From: Nitrospinota bacterium
GTDB taxonomy: Bacteria > Nitrospinota_A > UBA7883 > JACRLM01
Direction of reading: 5' to 3'
Assembly (NCBI GenBank): GCA_015231995.1
Contig: JADGAO010000002.1
Span: 2,500-38,995, forward strand
Length of the DNA stretch: 36,496 nt
This document shows, one piece after another, positions 16,938 through 26,425 of this stretch. The first letter of the stretch is position 1, and each line of letters starts with the position of its first letter. The notes beneath the pieces were generated by a model, which saw only the letters and a program-made list of their open reading frames with translations, made no database searches and was not told the origin of the DNA. Made by a program: the position numbers and the translations under genes.

Positions 16938-18260
16938 ATGACGACGCAAACCGCAGATACCCCGCGCGAGGTTGAAATCATCCAGGGGTTTATAGGAAGC
17001 CTGGTGTCGGGCATAGGCAAAGAACCCCTGTTATCCGTAAAAGAAGAATCCATCAGGCGGTTCGGCGAACTCGGCTTTCCCAAACGCAAGCATGAGATGT
17101 TCACCTATGCGGACACGCGGGAGCTTGCTGAAACGCCGTTTTCCGCGAGGCGGGTTTTATCCGCCGCCGGATTCGCAGAGCCGTTAACGGGCCATATACT
17201 CGCCGGGTGCGAGCGTAGCGTGATAGTACTGGTGGACGGCTACTACAGCCCCACGCTCTCCAATATCGCAGGGGTGAGCGACCATGTAGTCGTCACGGCG
17301 CTGGGCGTGGCGGCCCAAAACGGGCGTATTCTGGCCATGCTTGAAAAATCGGCCGCAGTCGAGACGGACGTGTTCGCCGCCTTGAACGGCGCGTTTTTCC
17401 GCGACGGCGCAATGATACGGATAAAGACCGGCGCAAAACTTTCGACGCCAGTGCAGGTTGTTCTGCTTTCGTCAGGCTCGAAGGATCCGCAGGTCGTCTC
17501 TTATCCACGGATACTCGTTGACGCTGGCGAGTCGTCGGAGGCCAACGTGATTGTCACTTACGCTGGATTCGGCGGGCCATACTTCGTGAACGCTCGTGAA
17601 GACGTCATTGTTGGCGATGGCGCGTCGCTTGGCTACTGCGTGATTCAGGCGGACGGGCCGGAGTCGTGGAACATGACGAAGCTTGCCGTGGATGTAGGCG
17701 CAAACGGACGGTTCAACCATACTATGGCGTTCAACGGCGGCAAGCTTGCGCGGAGGAATATCGAGGCGCGGCTGAAAGGCGAAGGGGCTAAAATCGAAAT
17801 CAGCGGCGCGTCCGCCCTTGCCGGAAAAGAACAGACCCACATTTACGCGCGGGTTTATCACGACGCCCGGGGGTGCGAAAGCTCCCAGCTGTTCAGGAAC
17901 GTGGTCGCCGGCGATTCCAAAGCAAGCGTGGACACCACTGTTATAGTCGGCTATGGAGCCTCAGGGTCCGTGTCGCGCCAGCTTGTCAACGCGCTTGTCC
18001 TCTCCAACGGGGCGCGCGCGGACGCAAAACCGAACCTGATGATTTACAACGACGACGTCAAATGCTCCCACGGCGCCACGGCCGGCGGCGTCAATGAAGA
18101 CCAGCTTTTCTACATGACCACGCGCGGAGTCCCAAGGGCGGATGCGGAAAAGGCGCTCGTCGCCGCGTTTTTGCGAAGCGTCACCTCGTTACTGCCCACG
18201 CCTGCTTCGGCGGAAACTGCGGAGGAGCTTATCGTGCGGAAAATGGAGAGATTGAAATGA
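16938..18260 (+). CDS. sufD: Fe-S cluster assembly protein SufD
   Basis: FPKRKHEMFTYADTRELAETPF...C-terminal beta-helix ...CSHGATAGGVNEDQLFYMTTRGVPRADAEKALVAAFL; directly follows sufC. Confidence 0.95.
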   Translation: MTTQTADTPREVEIIQGFIGSLVSGIGKEPLLSVKEESIRRFGELGFPKRKHEMFTYADTRELAETPFSARRVLSAAGFAEPLTGHILAGCERSVIVLVDGYYSPTLSNIAGVSDHVVVTALGVAAQNGRILAMLEKSAAVETDVFAALNGAFFRDGAMIRIKTGAKLSTPVQVVLLSSGSKDPQVVSYPRILVDAGESSEANVIVTYAGFGGPYFVNAREDVIVGDGASLGYCVIQADGPESWNMTKLAVDVGANGRFNHTMAFNGGKLARRNIEARLKGEGAKIEISGASALAGKEQTHIYARVYHDARGCESSQLFRNVVAGDSKASVDTTVIVGYGASGSVSRQLVNALVLSNGARADAKPNLMIYNDDVKCSHGATAGGVNEDQLFYMTTRGVPRADAEKALVAAFLRSVTSLLPTPASAETAEELIVRKMERLK

Positions 18261-19495
18261 GCGTCATCATGGAAAAAGAAGCGCTCGACGTCAAAAAAAT
18301 CCGGGCGGGTTTCCCCGAGTTGCTTCGGAGCGTCAACGCTTATCCGCTCGTTTACCTTGACAACGCCGCCACGGGATTAAAGCCGTCCGCCGTCATCGAA
18401 AGAATGCGCGCCTTCGATATGCTCGAATACGCCACCGTCCGGCGCGGCTCTTACAAAATAGGGGAAGAAGCCACGGAGCAGTTCGAATTAGCGCGGGCCG
18501 ATGTGGCGCGTTTCATCAACGCGAATCCTGGGGAGGTCGTATTCACCAGCGGCGCGACGCAGTCCATCAACCTTGTGGCGTCGTCGTGGGGCAGGAAGTT
18601 TTTGAAGGAAGGCGACGAGGTTCTCGTCAGCGCGATGGAGCATCACGCAAACATTGTGCCCTGGCAGATGGTATGCGCGGAAACCGGCGCAAAACTGCGC
18701 GTCATCCCTGTGGATGACACGGGCGAGCTTGTAATGGATGAGTATGCAAGGCTTCTTGGGCCGAGAACGAAAATTGTGGCGGTGACGCATGTCTCCAATG
18801 TTTTGGGAACCGTCAATCCCGTCAGGGATATCACGGCGATGGCGCACGGCGAGGGCGCAAGAGTCCTGATAGACGGGGCGCAGGCCATACCTCACATGAA
18901 AGTGGATGTTCGCGGGATTGACTGCGACTTCTATGTGTTCTCCAGCCACAAGCTTTATGGGCCGACCGGTCTTGGAGTGTTATACGGAAAAGCGGATGTT
19001 TTGGAATCCATGCCCCCGTATGTGACCGGCGGCGACATGATAGAGCGCGTGACGTTCGAGAAAACCACGTTCCGCAAAGCCCCCGCAAGGTTCGAGGCCG
19101 GGACGCCGCCTGTGACGCAGGTTATAGGGCTAGGCGAGGCCGTCCGTTACATCCAGCGCGTTGGGTTAGGCAGGATCGAAGAGTACGAGCGCGAACTGCT
19201 CGAATATGGCGAACGGACGTTATCGGCGATACCGGGGATCAGGTTCATAGGGACCGCTCCGGGGAAGGCTTCCATAATCTCTTTCACTCTTGGAGATATC
19301 CATCCGCACGACATCGTCACCGCGCTCGACCATCATGGCGTCGCTGTGCGCGGCGGGCATCATTGCGCCCAGCCGTTGATGGACAGGTTTGGCGTTCCCG
19401 CGACCGTCAGGGCGTCGTTCGCTTTCTATAACACGTTCGCGGATATCGCCACGTTGGCCGAGGGCCTGCGAGAGGTTGTGGAGGTGTTCTCCTGA
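18257..19495 (+). CDS. sufS: SufS-type cysteine desulfurase
   Basis: AYPLVYLDNAATGLKPSAVIERM...VVFTSGATQSINLVASSWGRKFL...DFYVFSSHKLYGPTGLGVLYGK...VAVRGGHHCAQPLMDRFGVPATVRASFAFYNT. Confidence 0.96.
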   Translation: MSVIMEKEALDVKKIRAGFPELLRSVNAYPLVYLDNAATGLKPSAVIERMRAFDMLEYATVRRGSYKIGEEATEQFELARADVARFINANPGEVVFTSGATQSINLVASSWGRKFLKEGDEVLVSAMEHHANIVPWQMVCAETGAKLRVIPVDDTGELVMDEYARLLGPRTKIVAVTHVSNVLGTVNPVRDITAMAHGEGARVLIDGAQAIPHMKVDVRGIDCDFYVFSSHKLYGPTGLGVLYGKADVLESMPPYVTGGDMIERVTFEKTTFRKAPARFEAGTPPVTQVIGLGEAVRYIQRVGLGRIEEYERELLEYGERTLSAIPGIRFIGTAPGKASIISFTLGDIHPHDIVTALDHHGVAVRGGHHCAQPLMDRFGVPATVRASFAFYNTFADIATLAEGLREVVEVFS

Positions 19496-19944
19496 TGTCG
19501 TACAAAACCGACCTTTATCAGCAGGTGATCCTGGATCACAACAAAAAACCGCGCAACTTCCACACGATGGAGGGAGCCACCCACTCATGCGAAGGGTACA
19601 ACCCGTTGTGCGGCGACAGGCTTACCGTTTATATGAAGCTCGACCCCGCCGGAGTCATTGACGACGTCAGTTTCACCGGTTCCGGTTGCGCCATCTCCAA
19701 ATCCAGCGCCTCGATGATGACATCCAACCTCAAGGGCAAGACGGAGGCGCAGGCGCGGGAGATGTTCGGATCGTTCCGCAAAATGGTGACGGGCGAAGCG
19801 GAAAACTCCGACGAAGAGAGGTTGGGGAAACTTTCGATATTCTCCGGCGTGCGGGAGTATCCGTCGCGAGTCAAATGCGCCACGCTCGCCTGGCACACGA
19901 TGGCCTCCGCGCTTGACGGAAGCGGTTCTACCACGACGGACTGA
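19495..19944 (+). CDS. sufU: Fe-S scaffold / sulfur-transfer protein SufU
   Basis: DLYQQVILDHNKKPRNFHTMEGATHSCEGYNPLCGDRLTVYMKL...GSGCAISKSSASMMTSNLKGKT...YPSRVKCATLAWHTM; retains the three U-domain cysteines. Confidence 0.95.
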   Translation: MSYKTDLYQQVILDHNKKPRNFHTMEGATHSCEGYNPLCGDRLTVYMKLDPAGVIDDVSFTGSGCAISKSSASMMTSNLKGKTEAQAREMFGSFRKMVTGEAENSDEERLGKLSIFSGVREYPSRVKCATLAWHTMASALDGSGSTTTD

Positions 19945-20006
19945 GACGGCGCTTTCAGTTCCCTGTTGGGCTGTAGCCAAATGGTAAGACAGAAGCTACA
20001 AACGCT

Positions 20007-20031
20007 GTTCGAGGTGTTCTTCACCTCGAAC
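20007..20031. repeat. 25-nt hairpin GTTCGAGGTG-TTCTT-CACCTCGAAC (family C), copy 1
   Basis: Perfect 10-bp stem with TTCTT loop read directly from the sequence. Confidence 0.85.
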
Positions 20032-20066
20032 TCCTTGTCTTTTAATGGGGCTGTCGCCCAAATGCT

Positions 20067-20091
20067 CATCGGGGTGTTCTTCACCCCGATG
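20067..20091. repeat. 25-nt hairpin CATCGGGGTG-TTCTT-CACCCCGATG (family C), copy 2
   Basis: Perfect 10-bp stem; same TTCTT loop as copy 1; three stem positions changed in a compensated way. Confidence 0.85.
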
Positions 20092-20155
20092 TCCTAAAGT
20101 CAGCAATATCAGCATGAGTATATACAAAGAGCTCGAGGTGAAGGTACCCCTTTGT

Positions 20156-20251
20156 CCCCCGAAGTTCGGGGGACCGCAACGCAGTTGCGAGGGGGTTTAA
20201 TTAAACCCCTCCGGCGCGATTACGCGCCACCTCCCCTTTCTAAGGGGAGGG
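20156..20251. repeat. Modular multi-palindrome repeat (family B), copy 2
   Basis: CCCCCGAAGTTCGGGGG / GGGGTTTAATTAAACCCC / GGCGCGATTACGCGCC / CCTCCCCTTTCTAAGGGGAGG in series. Confidence 0.8.
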
Positions 20252-20537
20252 AAAAAGGATGGCCCGTACAAGAACACCCACGCCGAGCATTTGGGAGACA
20301 ACCCCTTACTGTTGGGCAGGGTTCCTGGTCGTTGCGCTTTACCCTGTTTTCAATCTTGAAATCTTGAATATATCCCTGTGTCGCTATTTGCTACAACTGT
20401 TGGAATTCACAACAAGAATTCTCGTTGACATTAAACCTAACTTATTATTAAACAGTCTGTTATTATTGGAGCGATAATTGCATTGTATGCTTTCGTTTGA
20501 AACGATAAACAATGCTAGTGGGAAAAAGATATAAATT

Positions 20538-22298
20538 ATGCCGATCCAGGAGAATTCGAAATTCCTGAAGACCATTTTTTGGGGTTCGTCCCTGGGGCTT
20601 GGGCTTGTTGGCGTCTTCGTGCTGACAGGTTATCTGATTGTTGACAGGTCCATTCATATTCAAGAGGTCACCTCCTCCGTAATAAACAGCGCCGGGCAGA
20701 GGCGGTGGCTGTCTCAACGCATCGCGCTAGAGGCTCTTCACATCGCAAGTTCCGATAACCAGGCGGAAAAAAAGTATTTGAGCGGCAGGTTGGCGGAGCA
20801 TTGCGACGACCTTGAGAATGTGCATAACTGGCTGATCAACGGGGAGCATCCGTTCGGCCTCAAGGGCGGAATGTCCCAAGACCTTCGAAAAATATATTTC
20901 GACGCTCCCAACAATGTCGACAGGGAATTGCGCGAATACATCGCTAACGCCAGGACGCTCATTAACTGGCAAGGCGAAAAGCTTTCGCACGACAATTTCC
21001 ACCTTACATACATACTCAACAACGCCGAAGGCCATATTCTCTCCGAGCTCGACAACGTCGTCAGAATGTATCAGACGGAAGGGGAGGCGATGGTGGCGGG
21101 GCAGAGATACCTGATGAAAGTAACGCTTTTCCTCACCCTGACAGCTCTGTTTATGGTGGCTCTGTTCATTTTCTGGCCTATGGCAAAGCACATAAACAAG
21201 GAAGCGATGGCCCTAGAGGCGGCCCGCCGCAATGCGGAGGATTCCACCAAACTCAAGGACAAGTTCGTCTCTCTTGTCGCTCATGATTTAAGGTCGCCAT
21301 TCATTTCGATGCTCGGGCTACTGAAGATGGTGGAAGAGAACGGCGACGGGGCCAAACTCTCCGAAAAGCAGAGACTCATTCTCGGCAGGGTGGAACAGAG
21401 CGGCGAAGGTCTTTTAAAGATGATAGACGAGCTGTTGAACATAACCAGGCTTCAAACCGGCAACATTTTAATCAGGCCCCGGTTCATCGAAGCGGCGTTC
21501 ATCGTCTCCTCGGTCGTCAACTCGCTGGAGCATATGGCCAAATCCAAGAAGATCGAAATCTCCAACGAGGTTCCGAAGGGGACGAGGCTGTACGCGGATT
21601 TTGACCTGATACAGGAGGTTTTCATGAACCTCGTTTCCAACGCGATAAAATTCACAAATCCCGGCGGCAAAATAGTTGTTTTCGTCCCGGAAGGGAAAAA
21701 GGGGATAGCGATCCGGGACACAGGCGTCGGGATGAACGACAGTTACATTTCCAGGATATTCAAGTATGAAGAGAAGACTACTACAACCGGGACTGGCGGC
21801 GAAAAGGGAAGCGGATTCGGACTTCCACTTTCGGCGGAGATAATGCTGGCCCACGGCGGGTCTCTGCGGGCAGAGTCCAAACCCGGTGAGGGAACCGTTT
21901 TCTACGCCGAACTGCCGGAGAAAAAGCCGCTGGCGCTTGTGGTGGACGACATGGATATCAACAGGGCGGTATTCACCAACGTGCTTGAAAAGGCGAGGAT
22001 GGAGGTGGTGTGCGCCGAAAATGGGGCGAAAGCCTTGAGGGCAATCGAGGAGCGCAGGCCGGACATTATCGTGACGGACATTCACATGCCGAAAATGAAC
22101 GGTTTTGATTTTCTCCACTACATACAGCGCGACCCGATACTTAAAAACACCCCGATCCTCGTCATTTCGGCGGACCCCGACAATGAAATACGGCAGAAAG
22201 CGTTTATGGTGGGCGCGTCCGATTTTATGCTACACCCGTTCGCGCCGGAGGAATTCCTCGCCCGCGCGCGCAGGCTCATAGATTGCGTGAAAAACTAG
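20538..22298 (+). CDS. Hybrid sensor histidine kinase: PilJ-type N-terminal sensor domain, HisKA, HATPase, C-terminal REC
   Basis: VINSAGQRRWLSQRIALEA (PilJ/NarX-type sensor helix), two TM segments, LVAHDLRSPFISMLGLL (H-box), NLVSNAIKFTNPGG (N-box), IRDTGVGMN, GSGFGLPLSAEIMLAHGG, REC LALVVDDMDINR...IIVTDIHMPKMNG. Confidence 0.93.
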   Translation: MPIQENSKFLKTIFWGSSLGLGLVGVFVLTGYLIVDRSIHIQEVTSSVINSAGQRRWLSQRIALEALHIASSDNQAEKKYLSGRLAEHCDDLENVHNWLINGEHPFGLKGGMSQDLRKIYFDAPNNVDRELREYIANARTLINWQGEKLSHDNFHLTYILNNAEGHILSELDNVVRMYQTEGEAMVAGQRYLMKVTLFLTLTALFMVALFIFWPMAKHINKEAMALEAARRNAEDSTKLKDKFVSLVAHDLRSPFISMLGLLKMVEENGDGAKLSEKQRLILGRVEQSGEGLLKMIDELLNITRLQTGNILIRPRFIEAAFIVSSVVNSLEHMAKSKKIEISNEVPKGTRLYADFDLIQEVFMNLVSNAIKFTNPGGKIVVFVPEGKKGIAIRDTGVGMNDSYISRIFKYEEKTTTTGTGGEKGSGFGLPLSAEIMLAHGGSLRAESKPGEGTVFYAELPEKKPLALVVDDMDINRAVFTNVLEKARMEVVCAENGAKALRAIEERRPDIIVTDIHMPKMNGFDFLHYIQRDPILKNTPILVISADPDNEIRQKAFMVGASDFMLHPFAPEEFLARARRLIDCVKN

Positions 22299-22342
22299 GA
22301 CCCCATCGAGGGCCGCGCTTTGCCCGCGCCCACCTTGACCCG

Positions 22343-23461
22343 TTACCCGATATTTTTCCTGAACCGCATGACGCTGAAGGAAAGGAACGTCACTCCCAAC
22401 GCAAGCAGAGCCAGCTCCTGCGGCCATAGCGTGTCCAAGCCCATGCCCTTGAGGAATATCCCGCGTATTATCACCAGAAAATGCCGGAGAGGGTTTATCA
22501 GCGTGACCCACTGGAAAAAGACCGGCATGTTGTCCGCAGGGAATATGAACCCGGATAAAAGCACGAACGGGGCGAAAAACAGGAACGTCGCCATCATCGC
22601 CTGTTGTTGAGTTCTTGCGATGGTGGAGATGAACAACCCGAAACTAAGCGACGAAAGCAGAAACACGCCGGTTGACGCGGTGAGCAGAACCAGCGACCCA
22701 CGGATCGGTATCTCATACCAGTAAACGGCGACGATGGAAACCAGCGCCATGTCGAAAAAACCGATGAGCGCGAAAGGTATCGTCTTGCCGAGGATAAGCT
22801 CCACCGGCGTTAGCGGCGTGACCATCAACTGCTCTATAGTTCCTATCTCCCGCTCCCGCACGACGGCCATCGAGGTGAGAAGAAGGCTGATGAGCATCAC
22901 CAGTATCGCTATGACGCCGGGGACGTTGTAGTTCCTGCTTTTCAGGTCGGGGTTGTACCAGGCGCGTGTTTTCATGTCAACGATGACGGGCCGTCCCAAC
23001 ACAGATGAGACGGGAGCCTTCATGTCGCGCGAAAACTTCCCGGCCACCCTGGCGGCGTAGCTGATGGCGATAAGGGCGGTGTTGGAGTCCGTCCCGTCCA
23101 CAAGCATCTGCGCGGCGGTCGGCTTCCCCTTTTTAATGTCCGCCGAGAAGCCGTGGACGATGATGAGCGCCATCGTGGCCTCGCCCCTGTCGAGTATTCC
23201 GTCGGCCTCCCGTGGGGACTCCATGTTGTTTATTATCGTAAAATAGCCGGAGGCGGCCATGCGCCGGACGATCTCCCGGCTCTCATACGAGTTGTCGCCG
23301 TCGTAGACGACGGTTCGGATGTTGTTGACGTCGGTGGTCACGGCATAGCCGAACAAAAGCATCTGCATGATCGGCGCGCCGAACACCACACCCTTCATCC
23401 GCTTGTCCCGCAACAGCTGGATGAACTCTTTGACGACCATCCGCCAGATACGTTCTATCAT
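22343..23461 (-). CDS. ABC-2 type transporter permease (YbhR/YhhJ-like) 2
   Basis: MIERIWRMVVKEFIQLLRDKRMKGVVFGAPIMQMLLFGYAVTTDVNNIRTVVYDGD...VVREREIGTIEQLMVTPLTPVELILGKTIPFALIGF: ABC-2 permease pattern. Confidence 0.93.
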   Translation of the reverse strand: MIERIWRMVVKEFIQLLRDKRMKGVVFGAPIMQMLLFGYAVTTDVNNIRTVVYDGDNSYESREIVRRMAASGYFTIINNMESPREADGILDRGEATMALIIVHGFSADIKKGKPTAAQMLVDGTDSNTALIAISYAARVAGKFSRDMKAPVSSVLGRPVIVDMKTRAWYNPDLKSRNYNVPGVIAILVMLISLLLTSMAVVREREIGTIEQLMVTPLTPVELILGKTIPFALIGFFDMALVSIVAVYWYEIPIRGSLVLLTASTGVFLLSSLSFGLFISTIARTQQQAMMATFLFFAPFVLLSGFIFPADNMPVFFQWVTLINPLRHFLVIIRGIFLKGMGLDTLWPQELALLALGVTFLSFSVMRFRKNIG

Positions 23462-23464
23462 CGT

Positions 23465-24574
23465 TCAGGCTATCTTCTTTTTAAGTTTCATGTTGGCCGC
23501 CGCAAAAACGACCGCGCCGAACAGGGCCAGCAGGGTAAGGTCGAACCACACCAGTGAAAGCCCGCTACCTTTCAGGAAAATCCCCTTGATGATCGTGACG
23601 AAATAGCGCGCGGGGACGATGCGTGTTATCAACTGCAACACATAGGGCATGTTGATGATGGATATCATGAAACCGGAAAGCAGGAACGCGGGCAGGAACG
23701 TCATCACCAGCGCGATCTGGCTTGCGGGAAGCTGGCTTTTTGTCATTATGGACACGAGTATGCCCAGGCTCAACACGCCGAACAAAAAAACGGCGGAGAC
23801 GACAAGAAGCAAAACGAGGCTCCCCTTAAGCTCCACCCCGAAAACGAAAACGGTGACGGAAACAGCCACCAGCATGTCAATGAACCCTATCAGGAAATAG
23901 GGGATCAGTTTGCCGATGATAAGCTCCGACGTTTTTAACGGCGTGGTGATCAACTGCTCCATCGTGCCTCGTTCCCACTCGCGGGCAATCGTCAGCGACG
24001 TGAGCAGGGCCGCGATGACCGACATGATGACCGCGATCAGGCCGGGGATTATGAAGTTGCGGGATTTGAGGTCTTCGTTGTACCAGACCCGGACTCTTGG
24101 ATCCACCGCCGGGGCGGACCGCCTTGGGGAGAGCTTCGCGGAAAACATGTCCGATGCGGCGGACAGGTAGCCTGCGGCGATGGTGGCGGTGTTGGCGTCG
24201 CTCCCGTCAATCAGGGCCTGTATCTGCGCCGGTTTTCCAAGCCGGATATTCTCGGAAAAACCGCGCGGAATGGCGATGGCGATTTTCGCCGCTCCAGAGT
24301 CTATGATCCGCTCTATCTGCTGGTAATCAACGGACGGGTCGACGATGATGAAGTAGCCGGAGGCCGAAAGATCGCTGGCGAACCTTCTGCTCACTTCGCT
24401 CTTGTCAAGGTCGCACACGACGGTTTTGAGGTTTTTGATATCCATCGTTATAGCGAAACCGAAAATAAAAAGCAGGATCAGCGGCAATAAGAACGCCATC
24501 GCCATGCTCAACGGATCGCGCCTGATCTGGATTATCTCCTTCTTTGCGATGGCGTAAACGCGGGCGATCCTCAT
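23465..24574 (-). CDS. ABC-2 type transporter permease (YbhS/YhhJ-like) 1
   Basis: RVYAIAKKEIIQIRRDPLSMAMAFLLPLILLFIFGFAITMDIKNLKTVVCDLDKSE...IAREWERGTMEQLITTPLKTSELIIGKLIPYFLIGF. Confidence 0.93.
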   Translation of the reverse strand: MRIARVYAIAKKEIIQIRRDPLSMAMAFLLPLILLFIFGFAITMDIKNLKTVVCDLDKSEVSRRFASDLSASGYFIIVDPSVDYQQIERIIDSGAAKIAIAIPRGFSENIRLGKPAQIQALIDGSDANTATIAAGYLSAASDMFSAKLSPRRSAPAVDPRVRVWYNEDLKSRNFIIPGLIAVIMSVIAALLTSLTIAREWERGTMEQLITTPLKTSELIIGKLIPYFLIGFIDMLVAVSVTVFVFGVELKGSLVLLLVVSAVFLFGVLSLGILVSIMTKSQLPASQIALVMTFLPAFLLSGFMISIINMPYVLQLITRIVPARYFVTIIKGIFLKGSGLSLVWFDLTLLALFGAVVFAAANMKLKKKIA

Positions 24575-24575
24575 T

Positions 24576-25502
24576 TCAGGAGACCTCGATGAGATTGACG
24601 AACACGTCTTCCAACGACGGGGCGATCTTCTCGATACGGAGCGGCGTCATCCCTGCGTCTGCAAGAGCCTTGCGTATCGCAGGCTCCGCAACCATTCCGT
24701 CGTCCACGGTCACATGAAGAGCGCTTCCGAAAATGGACGGATCAAACCCTGAGGTGAAAAGAACTTCCATCGCCTCCACCGGGTTTTCCATCTCCACCTC
24801 CAGCACCTCCTTCGTCATGGCCGACTGCTTGAGGGTTTTCGGCGATCCTTCGGCGATGATCTTGCCACGGTATATCAACGCCAGCCTGTCGCAGTATTCG
24901 GCCTCCTCCATATAGTGCGTGGTGACGAAAACGGTGGCCCCTCCCTCCGCCATCATGTAGATGAGGTTCCAGAAGTTCCTGCGCGAAATGGGATCCACGC
25001 CCGATGTCGGCTCGTCCAGGAACAGGATGGGCGGCTCGTGCAGTATGGCGCAACCTAGCGCGAGCCGTTGTTTGACGCCGGTCGGAAGCGTTTTGGTCAA
25101 CGCTCCTCGCCTGTCCATAAGGCCGGCCATCGAAAGAGCCCAATCTTTGCGGCCTTGCGCTTTGGACCTGGGCACGCTGTATATTCCGCTGAAAAAGTCT
25201 ATGTTCTGCTCCACCGTCAGATCGTCGTAAAGAGAGAACCTTTGCGACATATATCCGATGATTTTTTTTATTTCCTCGGATTGCCTCATGATGTCCAGTC
25301 CGCCGACGTATCCGCCGCCGGATGTCGGCGTAAGCAGGCCGCAAAGCATTTTTATCGTCGTGGATTTGCCCGCTCCGTTCGGCCCCAGGAAACCGAATAT
25401 CTCACCCTTGCCCACCTCAAGGTCTATATGATCCACCGCCGTGAACTTTCCGAACATGCGGGTCAACTGTTCCACTTTTACAGTAACGCCGTTCCCGCTC
25501 AT
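24576..25502 (-). CDS. ABC transporter ATP-binding protein 2
   Basis: VEQLTRMFGKFTAVDHIDLEVGKGEIFGFLGPNGAGKSTTIKMLCGLLTPTSG (Walker A) ...ILFLDEPTSGVDP. Confidence 0.94.
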   Translation of the reverse strand: MSGNGVTVKVEQLTRMFGKFTAVDHIDLEVGKGEIFGFLGPNGAGKSTTIKMLCGLLTPTSGGGYVGGLDIMRQSEEIKKIIGYMSQRFSLYDDLTVEQNIDFFSGIYSVPRSKAQGRKDWALSMAGLMDRRGALTKTLPTGVKQRLALGCAILHEPPILFLDEPTSGVDPISRRNFWNLIYMMAEGGATVFVTTHYMEEAEYCDRLALIYRGKIIAEGSPKTLKQSAMTKEVLEVEMENPVEAMEVLFTSGFDPSIFGSALHVTVDDGMVAEPAIRKALADAGMTPLRIEKIAPSLEDVFVNLIEVS

Positions 25503-26425
25503 TTGCGTTCCACCAGCGAGATGAACATGTCCTCCAGCGACGGCGCGATTTCACGAGAGCCTTCCACGGGCAGGCCGTTATCCTTTATCACGGCGATCAC
25601 GCCACCGAGCCTGTCCATGGATTCGAGCGCCACATGAATCCTGTCTCCGTAGGCGGTGACTTTCAACACTCCTCCCAGGGGGCGGACGAGCTTCTCGACG
25701 GCGCGGACGGCATGGGTGGCTATCTCCACCATCGGCGCGCCAAGCGAATTTTTAATATTCTTCGGCGTGTCCACCACGATGAGTTTGCCCTCGTTCAAAA
25801 GCCCCACACGGCCGCACCGCTCCGCCTCGTCGAGGTAGGCCGTGGTGATGAGTATGGTCACGCCCTCTTTCAGCAGGTCGTACAGTATTTTCCAGAAATC
25901 GCGGCGGGAGACGGGATCGACGCCGTTGGTAGGCTCGTCGAGAAGCAATATTTCCGGCGTGTGTATCAACGCGCAGGCGAGTCCCAGCTTTTGTTTCATC
26001 CCGCCCGATAACGCCCCGGCCAGCCTGTCTTTGAACGGTGTGAGGTTGGAAAAACCGAGCAGTCGTTCGATTATTGCGGGGCGCTCCTTGCGCGTCACTT
26101 CGTAAAGGTCGGCGTAGAAAAGCAGGTTCTCCAGCGTCGTCAGGTCTTCGTACAACCCGAAGCGCTGGGACATGTAGCCGATTTTGTCTTTGACGGCCTC
26201 AGGATCGCGATTCACGGAAATTCCCGCGACATACGCTTCGCCGGATGTGGGGTCCATGATCCCCGACAGTATGCGCAGGGCCGTGGTCTTCCCCGCGCCG
26301 TCCGGCCCCACCAGGCCGAACAGCTCTCCGCGTCCTATCGAAAGGTCAAGTCCGTCGAGCGCCCTGACATCGCCGAAATGTTTGGCGAGACTGCGGGTCT
26401 CTATCTCGAACTCAGCCCCGCCCAC
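25499..26425 (-). CDS. ABC transporter ATP-binding protein 1
   Basis: LAKHFGDVRALDGLDLSIGRGELFGLVGPDGAGKTTALRILSGIMDPTSGEAYV...LSGGMKQKLGLACALIHTPEILLLDEPTNGVDPVSRRDFW. Confidence 0.94.
   Translation of the reverse strand: MGGAEFEIETRSLAKHFGDVRALDGLDLSIGRGELFGLVGPDGAGKTTALRILSGIMDPTSGEAYVAGISVNRDPEAVKDKIGYMSQRFGLYEDLTTLENLLFYADLYEVTRKERPAIIERLLGFSNLTPFKDRLAGALSGGMKQKLGLACALIHTPEILLLDEPTNGVDPVSRRDFWKILYDLLKEGVTILITTAYLDEAERCGRVGLLNEGKLIVVDTPKNIKNSLGAPMVEIATHAVRAVEKLVRPLGGVLKVTAYGDRIHVALESMDRLGGVIAVIKDNGLPVEGSREIAPSLEDMFISLVERK

Noticed and set aside
19967-20040. Possible tRNA-Gln gene
   Set aside because: Only the 5' acceptor/D-arm-like portion is present; no anticodon arm, T-arm or closing acceptor strand can be folded. 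Retained only as a finding about a tRNA-like fragment.
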